DNA of 64,000 bases, taken from positions 1-64,000 of the forward strand of contig NZ_FQZG01000014.1 in NCBI RefSeq assembly GCF_900141915.1, given 5' to 3'. Position numbers and translations under genes: made by a program. The notes beneath the pieces are model-generated. The model did not search any database. It was given only the letters and a program-made list of their open reading frames with translations, and was not told the origin of the DNA. This stretch comes from Tessaracoccus bendigoensis DSM 12906. Lineage in GTDB: Bacteria; Actinomycetota; Actinomycetes; Propionibacteriales; Propionibacteriaceae. Shown piece by piece: positions 16,104-28,295 of this stretch (the stretch's first letter is position 1; every line of letters starts with the position of its first letter).

Positions 16104-19100
16104 ATGATGAACTTCCCTGCCTGGACCCACGAGGCCGACGATGCGACGCTCAACCGCCGCTTCGGAGCCAGCACCGTCGCCCGGGGCAGGCAGTACGCCA
16201 ATCTGGGCAGGGTCGGGGCAATCCAGGTTTCGGGGCACCTGGCCACGGCCCCCGTCCGGGGCAGCGGCTACCGCAGTTACGTCACTTCGGTGAGCGCCGC
16301 CTCAGGGATCGGATCGCTGCGCGGCACGTGCAGTTGCCCGGTGCGCCAAGACTGCAAGCACTGCGTCGCCCTCATCCTGACCATGCGCTCACCCGAGAAC
16401 CACCACACGGCACCCACCTGGCAGCAGGTGCTGGCGCCGTTCAACGGCACCGGCACCGGCTCGGGTCACAGCCTCGGGCTACAGGTCGACGACGAGGAGT
16501 CGTCCCCGACCCTCAGGGCAGTGCGGCGTGGCACGCGCGGGAACTGGGTGCGGGGCGGCGCCTCCTGGGACGACCTGGCCCGATCTTCCTCCGATTTCGC
16601 CCCGGACCAGCGCGATGCGCTGCTCGCCCTGCTCGCCACGCGCCCGCACCAACCTGGCCGAAGCCGCACCGACGCCCTCCCCCTCGGTGAACTACCACCT
16701 AGCGCCTGGCTGGCCCTGCGTCGGGCGGTCGGGGCCGGTGTCGTCCTGCTCCCAGGCACGTCACTCACCGGTCGGGACTTGCCCGATCCGGTCCTGGTCG
16801 GTGAGAGCTACGTCCCCATCGTCAGGGTGGCGTCAGGGCAGGACGGCGCGCTCCGGATCGATCCGATGGTGGAGACAGCGGAGTTCGGGGAACTCTGTCT
16901 CCCAGCGAAGGCCTACCTGGGTCGACCGGCTCACGGAGTGGCGTTCACCAGGGACGGAACCCTCTACCTCGCTCCCCTCTCACGCCCCCTCGACACCGCC
17001 GAGCAGCCGCTGTTCCAGCAGGGCGGCGTGGAGGTGCCGTCCAGCGACGTCGCCGAGTTCGCGCTGCGCTTCCTACCCCGTCTCCGCACCCGGCTGAGGG
17101 TGGACGTCGATGCAGGTCTCGACCTGCCCGAGCCGAGCCCACCGCACCTGCTCTGCCGGGTCGAGTTCCGCAGCACCTCCGCGTCGGTGCACTGGGGATA
17201 CCGTTACCGCCTGGGAGGAAAGACCATCGATGTCGGCCTCGCGGCGAACGAGGGGCAGCCTGCCAGGGATCACCTCGCCGAGCAGGCGTTGCACTCCATT
17301 GCCCCGGACGGGCCGTGGAAGTCCGCAGGCGAACTGTTGCCCGCCTTCCTCACCGGCCGCAGCCTCATCGAGTTCGTGTCTGTCGCGTTGCCTGCGCTGC
17401 ACTCCGACGAGCGGGTCGACGTCGAAACCAACACCGAGGCCCCCAGCTACCGGAAAGCCGAGGACGCCCCGGAGGTCCGACTCAGCGTCGGCGAGTCCCC
17501 GATGGCCGGTGACTGGTTCGATCTGCACATCGACATCACGATCGACGGCGAGGCGGTACCGCTCGGCGACCTGATGCGGGCCCTCGCCTCAGGCGATGAC
17601 CACCTGCTGCTGGAGTCGGGAACCTGGTTCGATCTCGACACCCCTCAACTCGCCGAGCTCAGGCAATTGATCGCCGAGGCGCGGCTGCTCGCCGACCCCG
17701 ACGGAGAGGAAGACGCCCTCGGACTCCGCCCGGAACACGCAGGCCTCTGGGACGATCTGGCCAGGCTGGGCATCGTGACCAGCCAGGCCGACTCCTGGCG
17801 AGAGTCGGTCGACGCCCTCCTCGACCCGGCAACGCTCCCGGACGAACCGGTCCCTGCGGGCCTGGCTGCGAAGCTGCGGCCCTACCAGGAGACCGGATTT
17901 CGCTGGCTGAGGTTCCTGTGGCGCGCGCGGCTCGGCGGCATCCTGGCCGACGAAATGGGCCTCGGCAAAACCGTGCAGGCGTTGGCCGCGGCACAGGCCG
18001 CCTTCGAGGCCGGCGAGTTGAACGAGCCGATGCTGGTGGTCGCCCCCACCTCCGTGATCGGGACCTGGGCCAGCGAGGCTGCCCGCTTCGCTCCAGGCCT
18101 GAAGGTCGTCGCCGTCTCCGCGACTGAGGCCAAGCGTGGCGAACCGCTGGACGCGACCGTCGGGGACGCGCAGATCGTCATCACCTCCTACACGCTGCTG
18201 AGGCTCGAGGCGGACGCCTACCACGACCTGACGTGGTCGGCGGTGCTCCTCGACGAGGCCCAGTTCGTGAAGAACCACACCGCAAAGGCGCACCACGCGG
18301 TCCGGGTGCTGAACGCACGGGTGAAGGTGGCGCTGACAGGTACCCCGCTGGAGAACAACGTCATGGATCTCTGGTCCCTGTTGTCGATCACGGCGCCTGG
18401 GCTGTTCCCCGATCCACGGGCCTTCACCGCCGACTACCGGCGCCCGATCGAGTCCGGCGATGAGGAGACCCTTTCGAGGCTGCGTCGTCGCATCCGGCCG
18501 CTGATCCTGCGTCGGACCAAGGCCGCGGTGGCCGCCGAGTTGCCCGAGAAGCAGGAACAGCTCGTGCCGGTCGAGTTGTCGCCCGGGCACCGCCGCATGT
18601 ACGACCGGTACCTGACCCGGGAACGGCAGAAGGTGCTGGGGCTGCTGGGCGACCTGCAGCGCAACCGGATCACGATCCTGAGTTCGCTGACGATGCTGCG
18701 TCAGCTGAGCCTTGCCCCCAACCTGGTCGATGCGCAGGCCGCCCACGGGTCGGCCAAGATCGACGCGCTCATCGAGATGCTCGGGGAGGTGGTGGCCGAA
18801 GGACACCGGGCCCTCGTCTTCTCGCAGTTCACCGGATTCCTAGCCCTCGTGCGGGAACGATTCGCGAAGGAGGAGATAGCCTACGAGTACCTCGACGGCC
18901 GCACACGCGACCGGGCGGCCCGGATCGAGGCCTTCCGGGAGGGCGACGCGCCCGTCTTCCTGATCAGCTTGAAGGCGGGCGGGTTCGGGCTGACGCTCAC
19001 CGAAGCCGACTACGTCTTCATCCTCGACCCCTGGTGGAACCCGGCCACCGAAAACCAGGCCATCGACCGGGCGCACCGGATCGGCCAGGACAAGCCGGTC

Positions 19101-19256
19101 AACGTCTACCGGCTCGTTTCCTCCGACACGGTCGAAGACAAGGTGGTTGCGCTGCAGCAACGCAAGCGCGACCTGTTCGACTCCGTCGTAGGAACCGGTT
19201 CTGACGCGGGCGCACCGCTCAGCGCTGACGACATCATGGGCCTGCTCGGCCCGTGA
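16104..19256 (+). CDS. SWIM zinc-finger SNF2-family helicase
   Basis: A 1050-residue DEAD/SNF2 ATPase of the bacterial RapA/HepA-like group. Near the N-terminus a SWIM motif CxCx5CxH is complete (Cys76, Cys78, Cys84, His86). The C-terminal half has motif I DEMGLGKT (about 615-622), the LLDEAQFVKN box, TGTPLENN, and the second RecA domain with FSQFTGFL, GGFGLTLTEAD and QAIDRAHRIGQ. It is probably a nucleic-acid translocase acting on protein-DNA complexes. ATG 16104 (followed by a second ATG) lacks a Shine-Dalgarno and lies only 73 bp from the divergent gene. Confidence 0.92.
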   Translation: MMNFPAWTHEADDATLNRRFGASTVARGRQYANLGRVGAIQVSGHLATAPVRGSGYRSYVTSVSAASGIGSLRGTCSCPVRQDCKHCVALILTMRSPENHHTAPTWQQVLAPFNGTGTGSGHSLGLQVDDEESSPTLRAVRRGTRGNWVRGGASWDDLARSSSDFAPDQRDALLALLATRPHQPGRSRTDALPLGELPPSAWLALRRAVGAGVVLLPGTSLTGRDLPDPVLVGESYVPIVRVASGQDGALRIDPMVETAEFGELCLPAKAYLGRPAHGVAFTRDGTLYLAPLSRPLDTAEQPLFQQGGVEVPSSDVAEFALRFLPRLRTRLRVDVDAGLDLPEPSPPHLLCRVEFRSTSASVHWGYRYRLGGKTIDVGLAANEGQPARDHLAEQALHSIAPDGPWKSAGELLPAFLTGRSLIEFVSVALPALHSDERVDVETNTEAPSYRKAEDAPEVRLSVGESPMAGDWFDLHIDITIDGEAVPLGDLMRALASGDDHLLLESGTWFDLDTPQLAELRQLIAEARLLADPDGEEDALGLRPEHAGLWDDLARLGIVTSQADSWRESVDALLDPATLPDEPVPAGLAAKLRPYQETGFRWLRFLWRARLGGILADEMGLGKTVQALAAAQAAFEAGELNEPMLVVAPTSVIGTWASEAARFAPGLKVVAVSATEAKRGEPLDATVGDAQIVITSYTLLRLEADAYHDLTWSAVLLDEAQFVKNHTAKAHHAVRVLNARVKVALTGTPLENNVMDLWSLLSITAPGLFPDPRAFTADYRRPIESGDEETLSRLRRRIRPLILRRTKAAVAAELPEKQEQLVPVELSPGHRRMYDRYLTRERQKVLGLLGDLQRNRITILSSLTMLRQLSLAPNLVDAQAAHGSAKIDALIEMLGEVVAEGHRALVFSQFTGFLALVRERFAKEEIAYEYLDGRTRDRAARIEAFREGDAPVFLISLKAGGFGLTLTEADYVFILDPWWNPATENQAIDRAHRIGQDKPVNVYRLVSSDTVEDKVVALQQRKRDLFDSVVGTGSDAGAPLSADDIMGLLGP

Positions 19257-19262
19257 CCCCCA

Positions 19263-19286
19263 CCCGTTCACTCATGGAGGAACGGG
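19263..19286 (+). terminator. Hairpin after the SNF2 gene
   Basis: CCCGTTC and GAACGGG form a 7-bp stem with a 10-base loop, 6 bp after the stop codon. There is no U-tract, so this is a weak terminator candidate only. Confidence 0.35.
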
Positions 19287-19358
19287 CAGATCCAAGGTGC
19301 CCAGCCCCGGGTCATAGAATGGGCCGGACGCCCACGAGAATCCAAGGAAACCATCCAA

Positions 19359-21226
<1,868 letters not shown>

Positions 21227-21230
<4 letters not shown>

Positions 21231-22270
21231 CCGCCCCGACCGGCCTCGCCGGAGTCCCGCTGAGCATTGAGCCACTCACCAAGAAGGACTACACCAGCGA
21301 CCAGGAGGTGCGTTGGTGCCCCGGCTGCGGTGACTACTCGATCCTGGCAACCTTCCAGTCGATGGTCGCCACGCTCGGGATCAAGCGTGAGAACACCGTC
21401 ATCGTCTCCGGTATCGGCTGCTCCTCCCGCTTCCCGTACTACGTGGACGCCTACGGCATGCACTCCATCCACGGGCGCGCCCCCGCGATCGCCACGGGAG
21501 TAGCCATGACCCGGCCCGACCTGAACGTCTGGGTCGTCACCGGTGACGGGGACGCGCTGTCCATCGGCGGGAATCACCTGATGCACGCGCTCAGGCGCAA
21601 CGTGAACATGACCATCATGCTGTTCAACAACCGCATCTACGGGTTGACGAAGGGTCAGTACTCACCCACATCCGAAGTGGGCAAGATCACGAAGTCGACA
21701 CCGTTCGGTTCCCTGGACACCCCGTTCAACCCGATCTCTTTGGCGATCGGCGCCGAAGCGTCGTTCGTGGCGCGCAGCATCGACTCCGACCGCAAGCACC
21801 TGACCGAGGTCCTGACCGCCGCCACAAGGCACCGCGGCACCTCACTGGTAGAGATCTACCAGAACTGCCCGATCTTCAACGACGACGCCTTCGAGACCCT
21901 GAAGGGCCCGGAAGGTGCCCTCATCTCGCTGCGCGATGGGGAGCCGGTTCTGTTCGCCGGTGGTGAGTACTGCGTCATCCGCACGGATTCGGGCGAATTG
22001 AAGGTGTCGGTGACGGCCGACGTGGATCCCGCCTCGATCGTGGTCCACGATGAGACACGCGCGGACCCTTCGCAGGCTTTCGCCCTGTCGCGGTTGACCG
22101 AGCCGGGCATCCTGCAGCAGGCCCCCATCGGCATCTTCCGCAACGTCACACGACCGGCCTACGACGACCTCGTCCGGGACCAGATCACAGATGTCCGTGC
22201 GGATGACCCCACCTCGGCGCTAGCCTCTGTCATCGCCGGGGGCGACACGTGGGAGGCAGACGAGAAATGA
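21227..22270 (+). CDS. korB: 2-oxoglutarate:ferredoxin oxidoreductase, beta subunit
   Basis: Thiamine-diphosphate-binding subunit, 347 residues. EVRWCPGCGDYSIL and SGIGCSSRFPYY hold cluster-ligand cysteines, and GDGDALSIGGNHLMHALRRN is the ThDP/Mg site. It is coupled to korA by a four-base overlap. Ferredoxin reduced here needs an exit route; the orphan NuoB/C/I-like trio 4 kb away is one speculative candidate. The actual partner cannot be seen. Confidence 0.95.
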
Positions 22271-23514
22271 CCGGAGGGCAGCGGGACTGGCCACCAGCCA
22301 TGCCCGGCGCCCAAGGTTCCGATCCCCGGGTCGCGGGGGACGACGACCCGCGATCCACGGCGACCCCTGTCCGCCCTCCCCCGCACGATGTGGTCCCGGA
22401 GGCGCCGAGATTCGACGCCGCCGGGATGCGTTCGGTGTTGACGCGGGCCAGCGACCAGAGCCGCTTCACGGCGCCAGAGATCGAGGAGGAGCGGGCCGCC
22501 AGGCCGGTTCCGTTCCGGGCGCTGACATTTGCGTTCATTGCGATCGCACTGACCGGCATCCTGATCGGCTTCGGCTACGTCACCTTCCTGCGCCCACGGC
22601 AGATCGACCCGAATGTGATCGCGAAACCAACCTCGACCGCATCGAACCAGGTGAGGGCAGAGACGCCTCAGCAGATCGTCTCCCAGTACTTCGCCGCCCT
22701 CGAAGAGGGTGACATCGAGCGGGCGTTGGCGATGGGGCCGCGGGGTGGCAACGGCTCCGAGCGGCTACTCACCCGGGCCGATTTCACGGCCACCCGTGAG
22801 CGCTCGAACCTCAATGGTGTCGAGATCCTGACGCGGGAGACGGACGCAACCCGGGTCCATGTTCGCTACCGGCTCGGCGAGCGGTCGTTCGACACGATGA
22901 TCAGCCTCAACCTTCTCGACACCGGCGAGTACCAGCTGGAACGCACCACCGTGCCGATCCAGTTCGACGTGCCCGGCGGGGAGGACCTTCCGCTGATCGT
23001 CAACGGGGTGAGCCTCGACCAGGGCAAGCCCTACGAGGCGGTTCCCGGGGTCTACGAACTGACGACCGGGCTCCCGTTCATCGGCTATCCGGACACCTCC
23101 ACCATCACGGTCATCAGCCTGGATGACGAGCAGAAGGCCAGCCCGGTCCCTCAGCTGACCGCTGCGGGTCTCGACGCGTTCCTCGGCGCCGCCGGCCACT
23201 CCTTGGATGCCTGCCTCGCGGCGCCCCTCAAGGCACCGCCGAACTGCCCGGTCGGCATGGACCGGGACGCGGCCATCGACGAGTCGAGCATCAGGCGGGT
23301 CCTGGACAACGACCCGTGGGCGGCGGCGCGACCGAGCCTGACCGCGAGCCACCAGACGATCGTGGAGGTCACCGTCACAATCCGGTACAAGCTGTCCTAC
23401 GCGTGGCTGGCTGGCGGTGTGCAGACCCCAGGCCTCGAAGAGAAGGTCGCGACGGTCAGCGCCAACCTCCTCGTGGCCCGGGCGGATCAGGTGACGGTGA
23501 CCTGGGAGCGTTGA
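22267..23514 (+). CDS. Predicted single-pass membrane protein of unknown function
   Basis: A 415-residue protein not recognised by family. The first 80 residues are Pro/Asp-rich and presumably cytoplasmic; one membrane helix follows (FRALTFAFIAIALTGILIGFGY, about 77-98). The remaining 310 residues are extracytoplasmic and begin with an NTF2/DUF4878-like stretch (TPQQIVSQYFAALEEGDIERALAM). Two cysteines at about 313 and 323 could form a disulfide. ATG 22267 overlaps the korB stop (ATGA), so it is translated from the kor message, though a functional link is not evident. Confidence 0.75.
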   Translation: MTGGQRDWPPAMPGAQGSDPRVAGDDDPRSTATPVRPPPHDVVPEAPRFDAAGMRSVLTRASDQSRFTAPEIEEERAARPVPFRALTFAFIAIALTGILIGFGYVTFLRPRQIDPNVIAKPTSTASNQVRAETPQQIVSQYFAALEEGDIERALAMGPRGGNGSERLLTRADFTATRERSNLNGVEILTRETDATRVHVRYRLGERSFDTMISLNLLDTGEYQLERTTVPIQFDVPGGEDLPLIVNGVSLDQGKPYEAVPGVYELTTGLPFIGYPDTSTITVISLDDEQKASPVPQLTAAGLDAFLGAAGHSLDACLAAPLKAPPNCPVGMDRDAAIDESSIRRVLDNDPWAAARPSLTASHQTIVEVTVTIRYKLSYAWLAGGVQTPGLEEKVATVSANLLVARADQVTVTWER

Positions 23515-23594
23515 CACTTCGTGGGCGAGGTCGACCCGCATTACCCGGGGAGACCGGCGTCGGGGCCCGATGCCGTGCCACTACGCTGGCAACC

Positions 23595-25541
23595 ATGACT
23601 GAAGCCATCGAGTTCGCCAACCAGGACGCCGCCGTCCGCCCGCAGGACGACCTTTTCCGTCACGTGAACGGCAACTGGCTCGCCACCGCACAGATCGACC
23701 CCGACAGGTCATCGGCCGGAGGCTTCGTCGACCTCACCGACACCGCGGAACGGGACGTGCATTCCCTCATCGAGGCCATCGTGGCGAAGGGTGATGGCTC
23801 CGACGACGACCGGATCGCCCGGCTCTACGCATCCTTCATGGATGAGCAGACGGTGGAGGAGCTCGGTGCGACACCGCTCATTCCCATCTTCGACGCGATC
23901 GCCGCGATCGACTCCCCTTCTGCGCTTGCCCGTCACCTCGGCTGGTCCCTGCGGCACGGGCTCAGCCCGCTGGTGGCGCTGTACGAGGAATCCGACCCCG
24001 GCAACCCGGAGCGCTACGCGGTGTTCACGGCGCAGGCGGGCCTCGGGCTACCCGACGAGGCCTACTACCGACTCGACGAGCACGCGGCCATCCGCGAGGC
24101 CTATCTCACGCACCTGCAACGCGTCTTCTCGATCGCTGGCTTCGCTGATGCAGACGAGCAGGCCTCGTCAGTCCTGGAGTTGGAGACGGCGATCGCCGCG
24201 CACCACTGGGACCGCGTGCGGTTGCGCGACCTCAGGGCGATGTACAACCCGATGACCCTCGAAGCGCTGGTGGCACTCTCACCCGGCTTCGACTGGGACT
24301 CCTACCGCGAAGGCGCAGGTATCGACGCCGCCCTGTTGGCCGAGGTGATCGTCTCGCAACCCTCCTTCCTGGAGGGCATAGCCCCGCTGGTCGCGTCACA
24401 CCCGCTGGAGGCGTGGCGTTCCTGGGCCCGCTGGAAGGCCATCTCCGGGCTGTCCGGCTATCTTTCGAGCGACTTCGTCGACGCCCGATTCGACTTCTAC
24501 GAAAAGACCCTCTCCGGGAACGAGGAACAGCGGCCCCGCTGGAAGCGCGGCGTCGCCCTGGTCGAGGGGGTGCTCGGCGAGGCCGTGGGTCGCAGTTACG
24601 TCGCGCTGCACTTCAAGCCCGAGCAGAAGGCCGCGATGGACGAGCTTGTCGCCAACCTGCTGCGCGCCTACCAGTCCTCTATCGAGCGGCTCGACTGGAT
24701 GACCGACGAGACCCGGCAGGAGGCACTGCACAAGCTTTCGAAGTTCACCCCGAAGATCGGCTACCCGGCCAAGTGGCGCGACTACTCGTCGCTTGAACTC
24801 GGGGACGGCCTGATCGCCAACGTGCTTGCGGCCAACTCGTTCGAGCTCGACTGGACGCTCAGCCGGATCGGGCGACCGGTCGACCGGGACGAGTGGCAGA
24901 TGTACCCACAGACCGTCAATGCTTATTACCATCCGCTGCGAAACGAGATCGTCTTTCCAGCGGCCATCCTGCAGCCCCCGTTCTTCAACGCCGACGCGGA
25001 CGACGCCGTCAACTACGGCGCGATCGGCGCGGTCATCGGCCACGAGATCGGACATGGGTTCGACGATAAGGGCTCGACCTGCGACGGTGATGGGCGGCTG
25101 CGGGACTGGTGGCAGGCGGCCGACCGCGAGGCCTTCGAGTCGCTGGCCGACAGGCTGGTGGGCCAGTACGACGGTCTGGTCCCCGAGGGGGTCGACGGTG
25201 GCAGCGTCAACGGGAAGCTGACGGTTGGGGAGAACATCGGCGACCTCGGTGGCCTCGGCATCGCCTACCGGGCCTGGCTGCTCGCAGGAGGGGACCCCGA
25301 GGGGGAGCCGGTGGACGGGCTGACGCCTGCGCAACGGTTCTTCACAGGCTGGGCCCAGGCGTGGCGCGGCAAGCGTCGCCCTGAGGCGATGAAGGTGCTT
25401 CTGGCGACCGACCCACACTCCCCGAACGAGTTCAGGTGCAATCAGATCGTGCGCAACTTGGACGCCTTCTACGAAGCGTTCGGCATCGATGAGGAGGACG
25501 CGCTGTGGCTCGATCCCACCGAGCGGGTCACCATCTGGTGA
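23595..25541 (+). CDS. pepO: M13 family metallopeptidase (neprilysin/PepO-like)
   Basis: A 648-residue zinc endopeptidase for oligopeptides. Zinc ligands are in GHEIGHGFDD (His483, His487, catalytic Glu484), and the third ligand Glu is in GENIGDLGG near residue 545. The substrate-binding VNAYYHPLRNEIVFPAAIL precedes the zinc motif, as in the family. There is no signal peptide, so it is cytoplasmic like PepO. Most M13 enzymes end in CxxW; here the end is LDPTERVTIW without the cysteine, as in many bacterial members. It is convergent with the permease gene. Confidence 0.95.
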   Translation: MTEAIEFANQDAAVRPQDDLFRHVNGNWLATAQIDPDRSSAGGFVDLTDTAERDVHSLIEAIVAKGDGSDDDRIARLYASFMDEQTVEELGATPLIPIFDAIAAIDSPSALARHLGWSLRHGLSPLVALYEESDPGNPERYAVFTAQAGLGLPDEAYYRLDEHAAIREAYLTHLQRVFSIAGFADADEQASSVLELETAIAAHHWDRVRLRDLRAMYNPMTLEALVALSPGFDWDSYREGAGIDAALLAEVIVSQPSFLEGIAPLVASHPLEAWRSWARWKAISGLSGYLSSDFVDARFDFYEKTLSGNEEQRPRWKRGVALVEGVLGEAVGRSYVALHFKPEQKAAMDELVANLLRAYQSSIERLDWMTDETRQEALHKLSKFTPKIGYPAKWRDYSSLELGDGLIANVLAANSFELDWTLSRIGRPVDRDEWQMYPQTVNAYYHPLRNEIVFPAAILQPPFFNADADDAVNYGAIGAVIGHEIGHGFDDKGSTCDGDGRLRDWWQAADREAFESLADRLVGQYDGLVPEGVDGGSVNGKLTVGENIGDLGGLGIAYRAWLLAGGDPEGEPVDGLTPAQRFFTGWAQAWRGKRRPEAMKVLLATDPHSPNEFRCNQIVRNLDAFYEAFGIDEEDALWLDPTERVTIW

Positions 25542-25548
25542 GCCAGGT

Positions 25549-27105
25549 TCAGAACGGCCAGAAGACCGGCACCAGGAAGATGCCTGCCGCACCGTAGATC
25601 AGCAGGAGCGGGAGGCCGAGCTTCCAGTAGTCGCCGAAGCGGTACCCGGCGGCCTCCATCACCATGAGGTTCGCGGGGGTGGCGACGGGGGTGAGCAGCG
25701 CCCCCGCGGCGAAGACCGCGATGGCGATGAGCACCGGGGCCGGTGAGATACCCAGTTCGACTGCGGCCGCCAGACCGATCGGGATCACGATCAACGCGGT
25801 CGCCATGTTGCTGATCAGCTGACCGAGGACCGCGGTGATCAGGAAGAGGCCCGCCAGCAGGGCAGACGGCCCGAGGTCGCCCAACAGGCTGACGAGGCCG
25901 TCGGCGAGCATCTCCGCCGCGCCGCTCTTGACCATGGCGGCCGATAGCGACATCATGCCGGCCACGAGGATGACCGTGGTCCAGGAGATGCCCTTGTATG
26001 CCTCCTCGACCGTCAGGACGCGCAGCAGCACCAGCGCAAGGGCGGCACCTATTCCGACGACGGCAGAGGGCAACAGGCCGGTCGCCAGCAGCACCACCAT
26101 TGCCGCAAGGATTGCGATGGCCCGCTTCGCCCCGGTACCGAGCGGCACCGCTTGGCGGCGCACTGCACCGGGGTCGTCGACGGCGATCAGGCCCTCGTCC
26201 GTTGCCGCCCGGTCGAGCGCCTCCCAGGAACCCGCCAACAGGATCGTGTCGCCGACCATCAGCTTGATCGAGTCCCGCACGTCTTGCCCCTTGCGGTGGA
26301 CGGCGGTGACGACGAGTTCCCCGCTATCGGTCACCAGGCCGCGATGGACCAGGTCGCCGAGGTGGGGCGAGCGGGGCGGCACCATGAACTCGGCGGCGCC
26401 CGCGCCGCGGTGCAGCAGGTCCTGGGCTCCGACGCCGTAGTGTTCGGACAACAGTTTGCCGTGCGCCCCGAAGTCGCGCAGCTTCGTCGCCGGGGTGCGC
26501 TTCGGCACCAGCCGCGACCCGAACAGCACCGCGAACCCGATGGTTGCCAGCACAAGTGGGACACCGATCGCGCCGATGGCGAACAGTCCCAACCGGCCCC
26601 CACCTGCCTCTTCGAGGTATTCGGCGACGACCACCGTCACGGGTGATCCTGTCAGCATCAGCAGTGAACCGGCGTGGGCTGCGAATGCGGCGGGCATGAG
26701 GAGTTCGGACGGTGAGCGCTTCCCCCGGATCGCGATCACCACGATCACGGGGGTCAGCGCGGCGATCGATCCGTTCGGGCTGATCAGGGTGGTCAGCAGG
26801 GCCACGACCAGCATGATGATGGTCAGGAGCCGGGTGCGGCTGTCGCCACCGTGTTGCATCACGAGGGACCCGACCCAGGAGGTGACCCCCGTGGCGTCGA
26901 GGGCCTCGCTGATGACGAACAGGGCCGCGATGAACAGGACCGTCGGGTCGCCGAACCCGGCCATGGCCTCACCGAGGTCCAGCACCCCGCCGGCCCACAG
27001 GCTGAGCGGCACCAGGAGAGCCACCACCGCCACCGGAAGTCGGTCGATGATGAACAGGACCACCGTGGCCGCAAGGATCAACAAGGTGATGGTCGTGTCT
27101 GACAC
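25549..27105 (-). CDS. SLC13/DASS-type anion permease with TrkA-C domain
   Basis: A 518-residue membrane transporter with about 11 helices. The central cytoplasmic stretch (about 190-290, with DLVHRGLVTDSGELVVTAVHRKG) is a TrkA-C/RCK-C domain, seen in the sulfate or dicarboxylate branch of this superfamily. Both halves carry the serine-rich hairpin motifs (ISPNGSIAALTPV and ISNMATALIVIP). The GTG start at 27105 is fixed by GGAAGGAAAG six bases upstream. It probably shares a message with the DUF1269 gene 37 bp upstream. The substrate is not certain; sulfate or dicarboxylate is plausible. Confidence 0.85.
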   Translation of the reverse strand: MSDTTITLLILAATVVLFIIDRLPVAVVALLVPLSLWAGGVLDLGEAMAGFGDPTVLFIAALFVISEALDATGVTSWVGSLVMQHGGDSRTRLLTIIMLVVALLTTLISPNGSIAALTPVIVVIAIRGKRSPSELLMPAAFAAHAGSLLMLTGSPVTVVVAEYLEEAGGGRLGLFAIGAIGVPLVLATIGFAVLFGSRLVPKRTPATKLRDFGAHGKLLSEHYGVGAQDLLHRGAGAAEFMVPPRSPHLGDLVHRGLVTDSGELVVTAVHRKGQDVRDSIKLMVGDTILLAGSWEALDRAATDEGLIAVDDPGAVRRQAVPLGTGAKRAIAILAAMVVLLATGLLPSAVVGIGAALALVLLRVLTVEEAYKGISWTTVILVAGMMSLSAAMVKSGAAEMLADGLVSLLGDLGPSALLAGLFLITAVLGQLISNMATALIVIPIGLAAAVELGISPAPVLIAIAVFAAGALLTPVATPANLMVMEAAGYRFGDYWKLGLPLLLIYGAAGIFLVPVFWPF

Positions 27106-27142
27106 GGCGACTTTCCTTCCGGAAGCTGTGGGGTTTCGGCGC

Positions 27143-27625
27143 TTACTCGGCGAGTTCCTCGGCCAGCGCCTTCTCATCCTCATCTGAGAGCGACGTCTTC
27201 AGCACGGTGCCGCCGAGAGGGGCGAGCGCGGCCGAGAACTTGTCCTCGGTGAGCTTGGTGGTCATCACCACGAGGGCGGCCTTGCCAGGCACCAGCAACC
27301 CGTCGACGCGGGAGCGGAGGTCCCGGTTCACGCCGGCCTTTCCTGCGACCCCCGCCAGGGCACCCCAAGCGCCACCGATGAGCAGGCCGAGGCCTGGGAC
27401 GAGGAACAGCAGACCGATGATCGCGCCCCACAGGGCACCGCCCGCGGCCGAGGCGCCGACGATGCTGCTGGGTGTGTCGATGTGCTTCTTGCCGTCCTCG
27501 TCGACGCGGACGACCGCGATTCCTGACAGCTTCACCACGAAGTCCCGCTGCAGGCCGAGCACCGTCTCCTGCGCCTTCTCGGCCGTGGCATGGTCGTCGT
27601 ATCCGATGATGATGAGTTCACTCAC
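27143..27625 (-). CDS. DUF1269 family membrane-associated protein
   Basis: A 160-residue protein of a widespread family of unknown function. The N-terminal alpha/beta part (MSELIIIGYDDHATAEKAQETVLGL) precedes a glycine-rich hydrophobic hairpin (GALWGAIIGLLFLVPGLGLLIGG, residues about 63-90), then a C-terminal domain. GTG 27625 has GGGAGAA upstream. It is the first gene of a two-gene unit with the permease. Confidence 0.85.
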   Translation of the reverse strand: MSELIIIGYDDHATAEKAQETVLGLQRDFVVKLSGIAVVRVDEDGKKHIDTPSSIVGASAAGGALWGAIIGLLFLVPGLGLLIGGAWGALAGVAGKAGVNRDLRSRVDGLLVPGKAALVVMTTKLTEDKFSAALAPLGGTVLKTSLSDEDEKALAEELAE

Positions 27626-27651
27626 GTTGGTTCTCCCGTTTTCGAGGCTCG

Positions 27652-27670
27652 CCCACGCACCATGCGTGGG
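27652..27670. promoter_or_regulatory. Perfect 8-bp inverted repeat between divergent genes
   Basis: CCCACGCA and TGCGTGGG separated by CCA, midway in the 171-bp divergent gap. It could be an operator or a leader hairpin for the DUF1269 gene. There is no further support. Confidence 0.4.
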
Positions 27671-27796
27671 TCTAACCGGTTATGGTGGCTGTCCGTGCCC
27701 GGTACGGGCATCACCCGTCATGGGTAGTTCCTACGGGACACGTGAGCAGGCACAATGGAAGCGGTCGCCCCGGCGGCGCGGCTGGGAAGGACAGCA

Positions 27797-28225
27797 ATGG
27801 CCGGCATCGAAGTGCGCATCCTCACCGAGGGCGAACTGGACCCACAGGTGCAGGTCGATCTCGGTTCGCTGCGCCGGAAGCCCGTCCCCGGCGGCACGGC
27901 CATCACGGGCACCTGCCGCGACACTGCCGAACTTTGGGGGATGCTGGGCAGGCTCCGCCGCGCCGGGATCCGGCTCAGGTCTCTTCAGCGCCTCGCCTGC
28001 CCCCTGACGGAGCCCTCCGACGCGCACCTCGAGGTCAAGATCGAGGTCGAGGGATATGCCGCCGACGCCGTCGCCGGGTTGTCGGAGGAGATCGAGGTTT
28101 TCGAATCACCGCCGTCGACGACGCTCATCATGCAGGTCCCGGGGGAAGCGGGCCTTGTGGAGGTGCTTGAGCACCTCGAATCCCTGGCGCTGGATCTGCG
28201 CGAGATCCGGGTAGATGCCTGCTGA
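27797..28225 (+). CDS. Hypothetical protein, 142 residues
   Basis: Not recognised. The start at 27797 (MAGIEVRILTEGELD) has GGAAGG seven bases upstream and is preferred over ATG 27755. No signal peptide, membrane helix or cysteine cluster; a mixed alpha/beta composition with a possible ACT-like or ferredoxin-like C-terminal half (AHLEVKIEVEGYAADAVAGL, then TTLIMQVPGEAGLVEVLEHLE). It precedes the LuxR-type regulator by 70 bp in the same direction. Confidence 0.7.
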   Translation: MAGIEVRILTEGELDPQVQVDLGSLRRKPVPGGTAITGTCRDTAELWGMLGRLRRAGIRLRSLQRLACPLTEPSDAHLEVKIEVEGYAADAVAGLSEEIEVFESPPSTTLIMQVPGEAGLVEVLEHLESLALDLREIRVDAC

Positions 28226-28295
28226 GGGAGCAGCCTCGGACCCACCTACGCACCCGCGCTACGATGAGCGCAACGCCGCGAGAGGGGGACGGCAG

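Noticed and set aside
24396-25592. A 398-codon minus-strand open frame under the M13 peptidase gene
   Set aside because: The opposite strand has the complete zinc-peptidase motifs; the antisense translation shows no family features.
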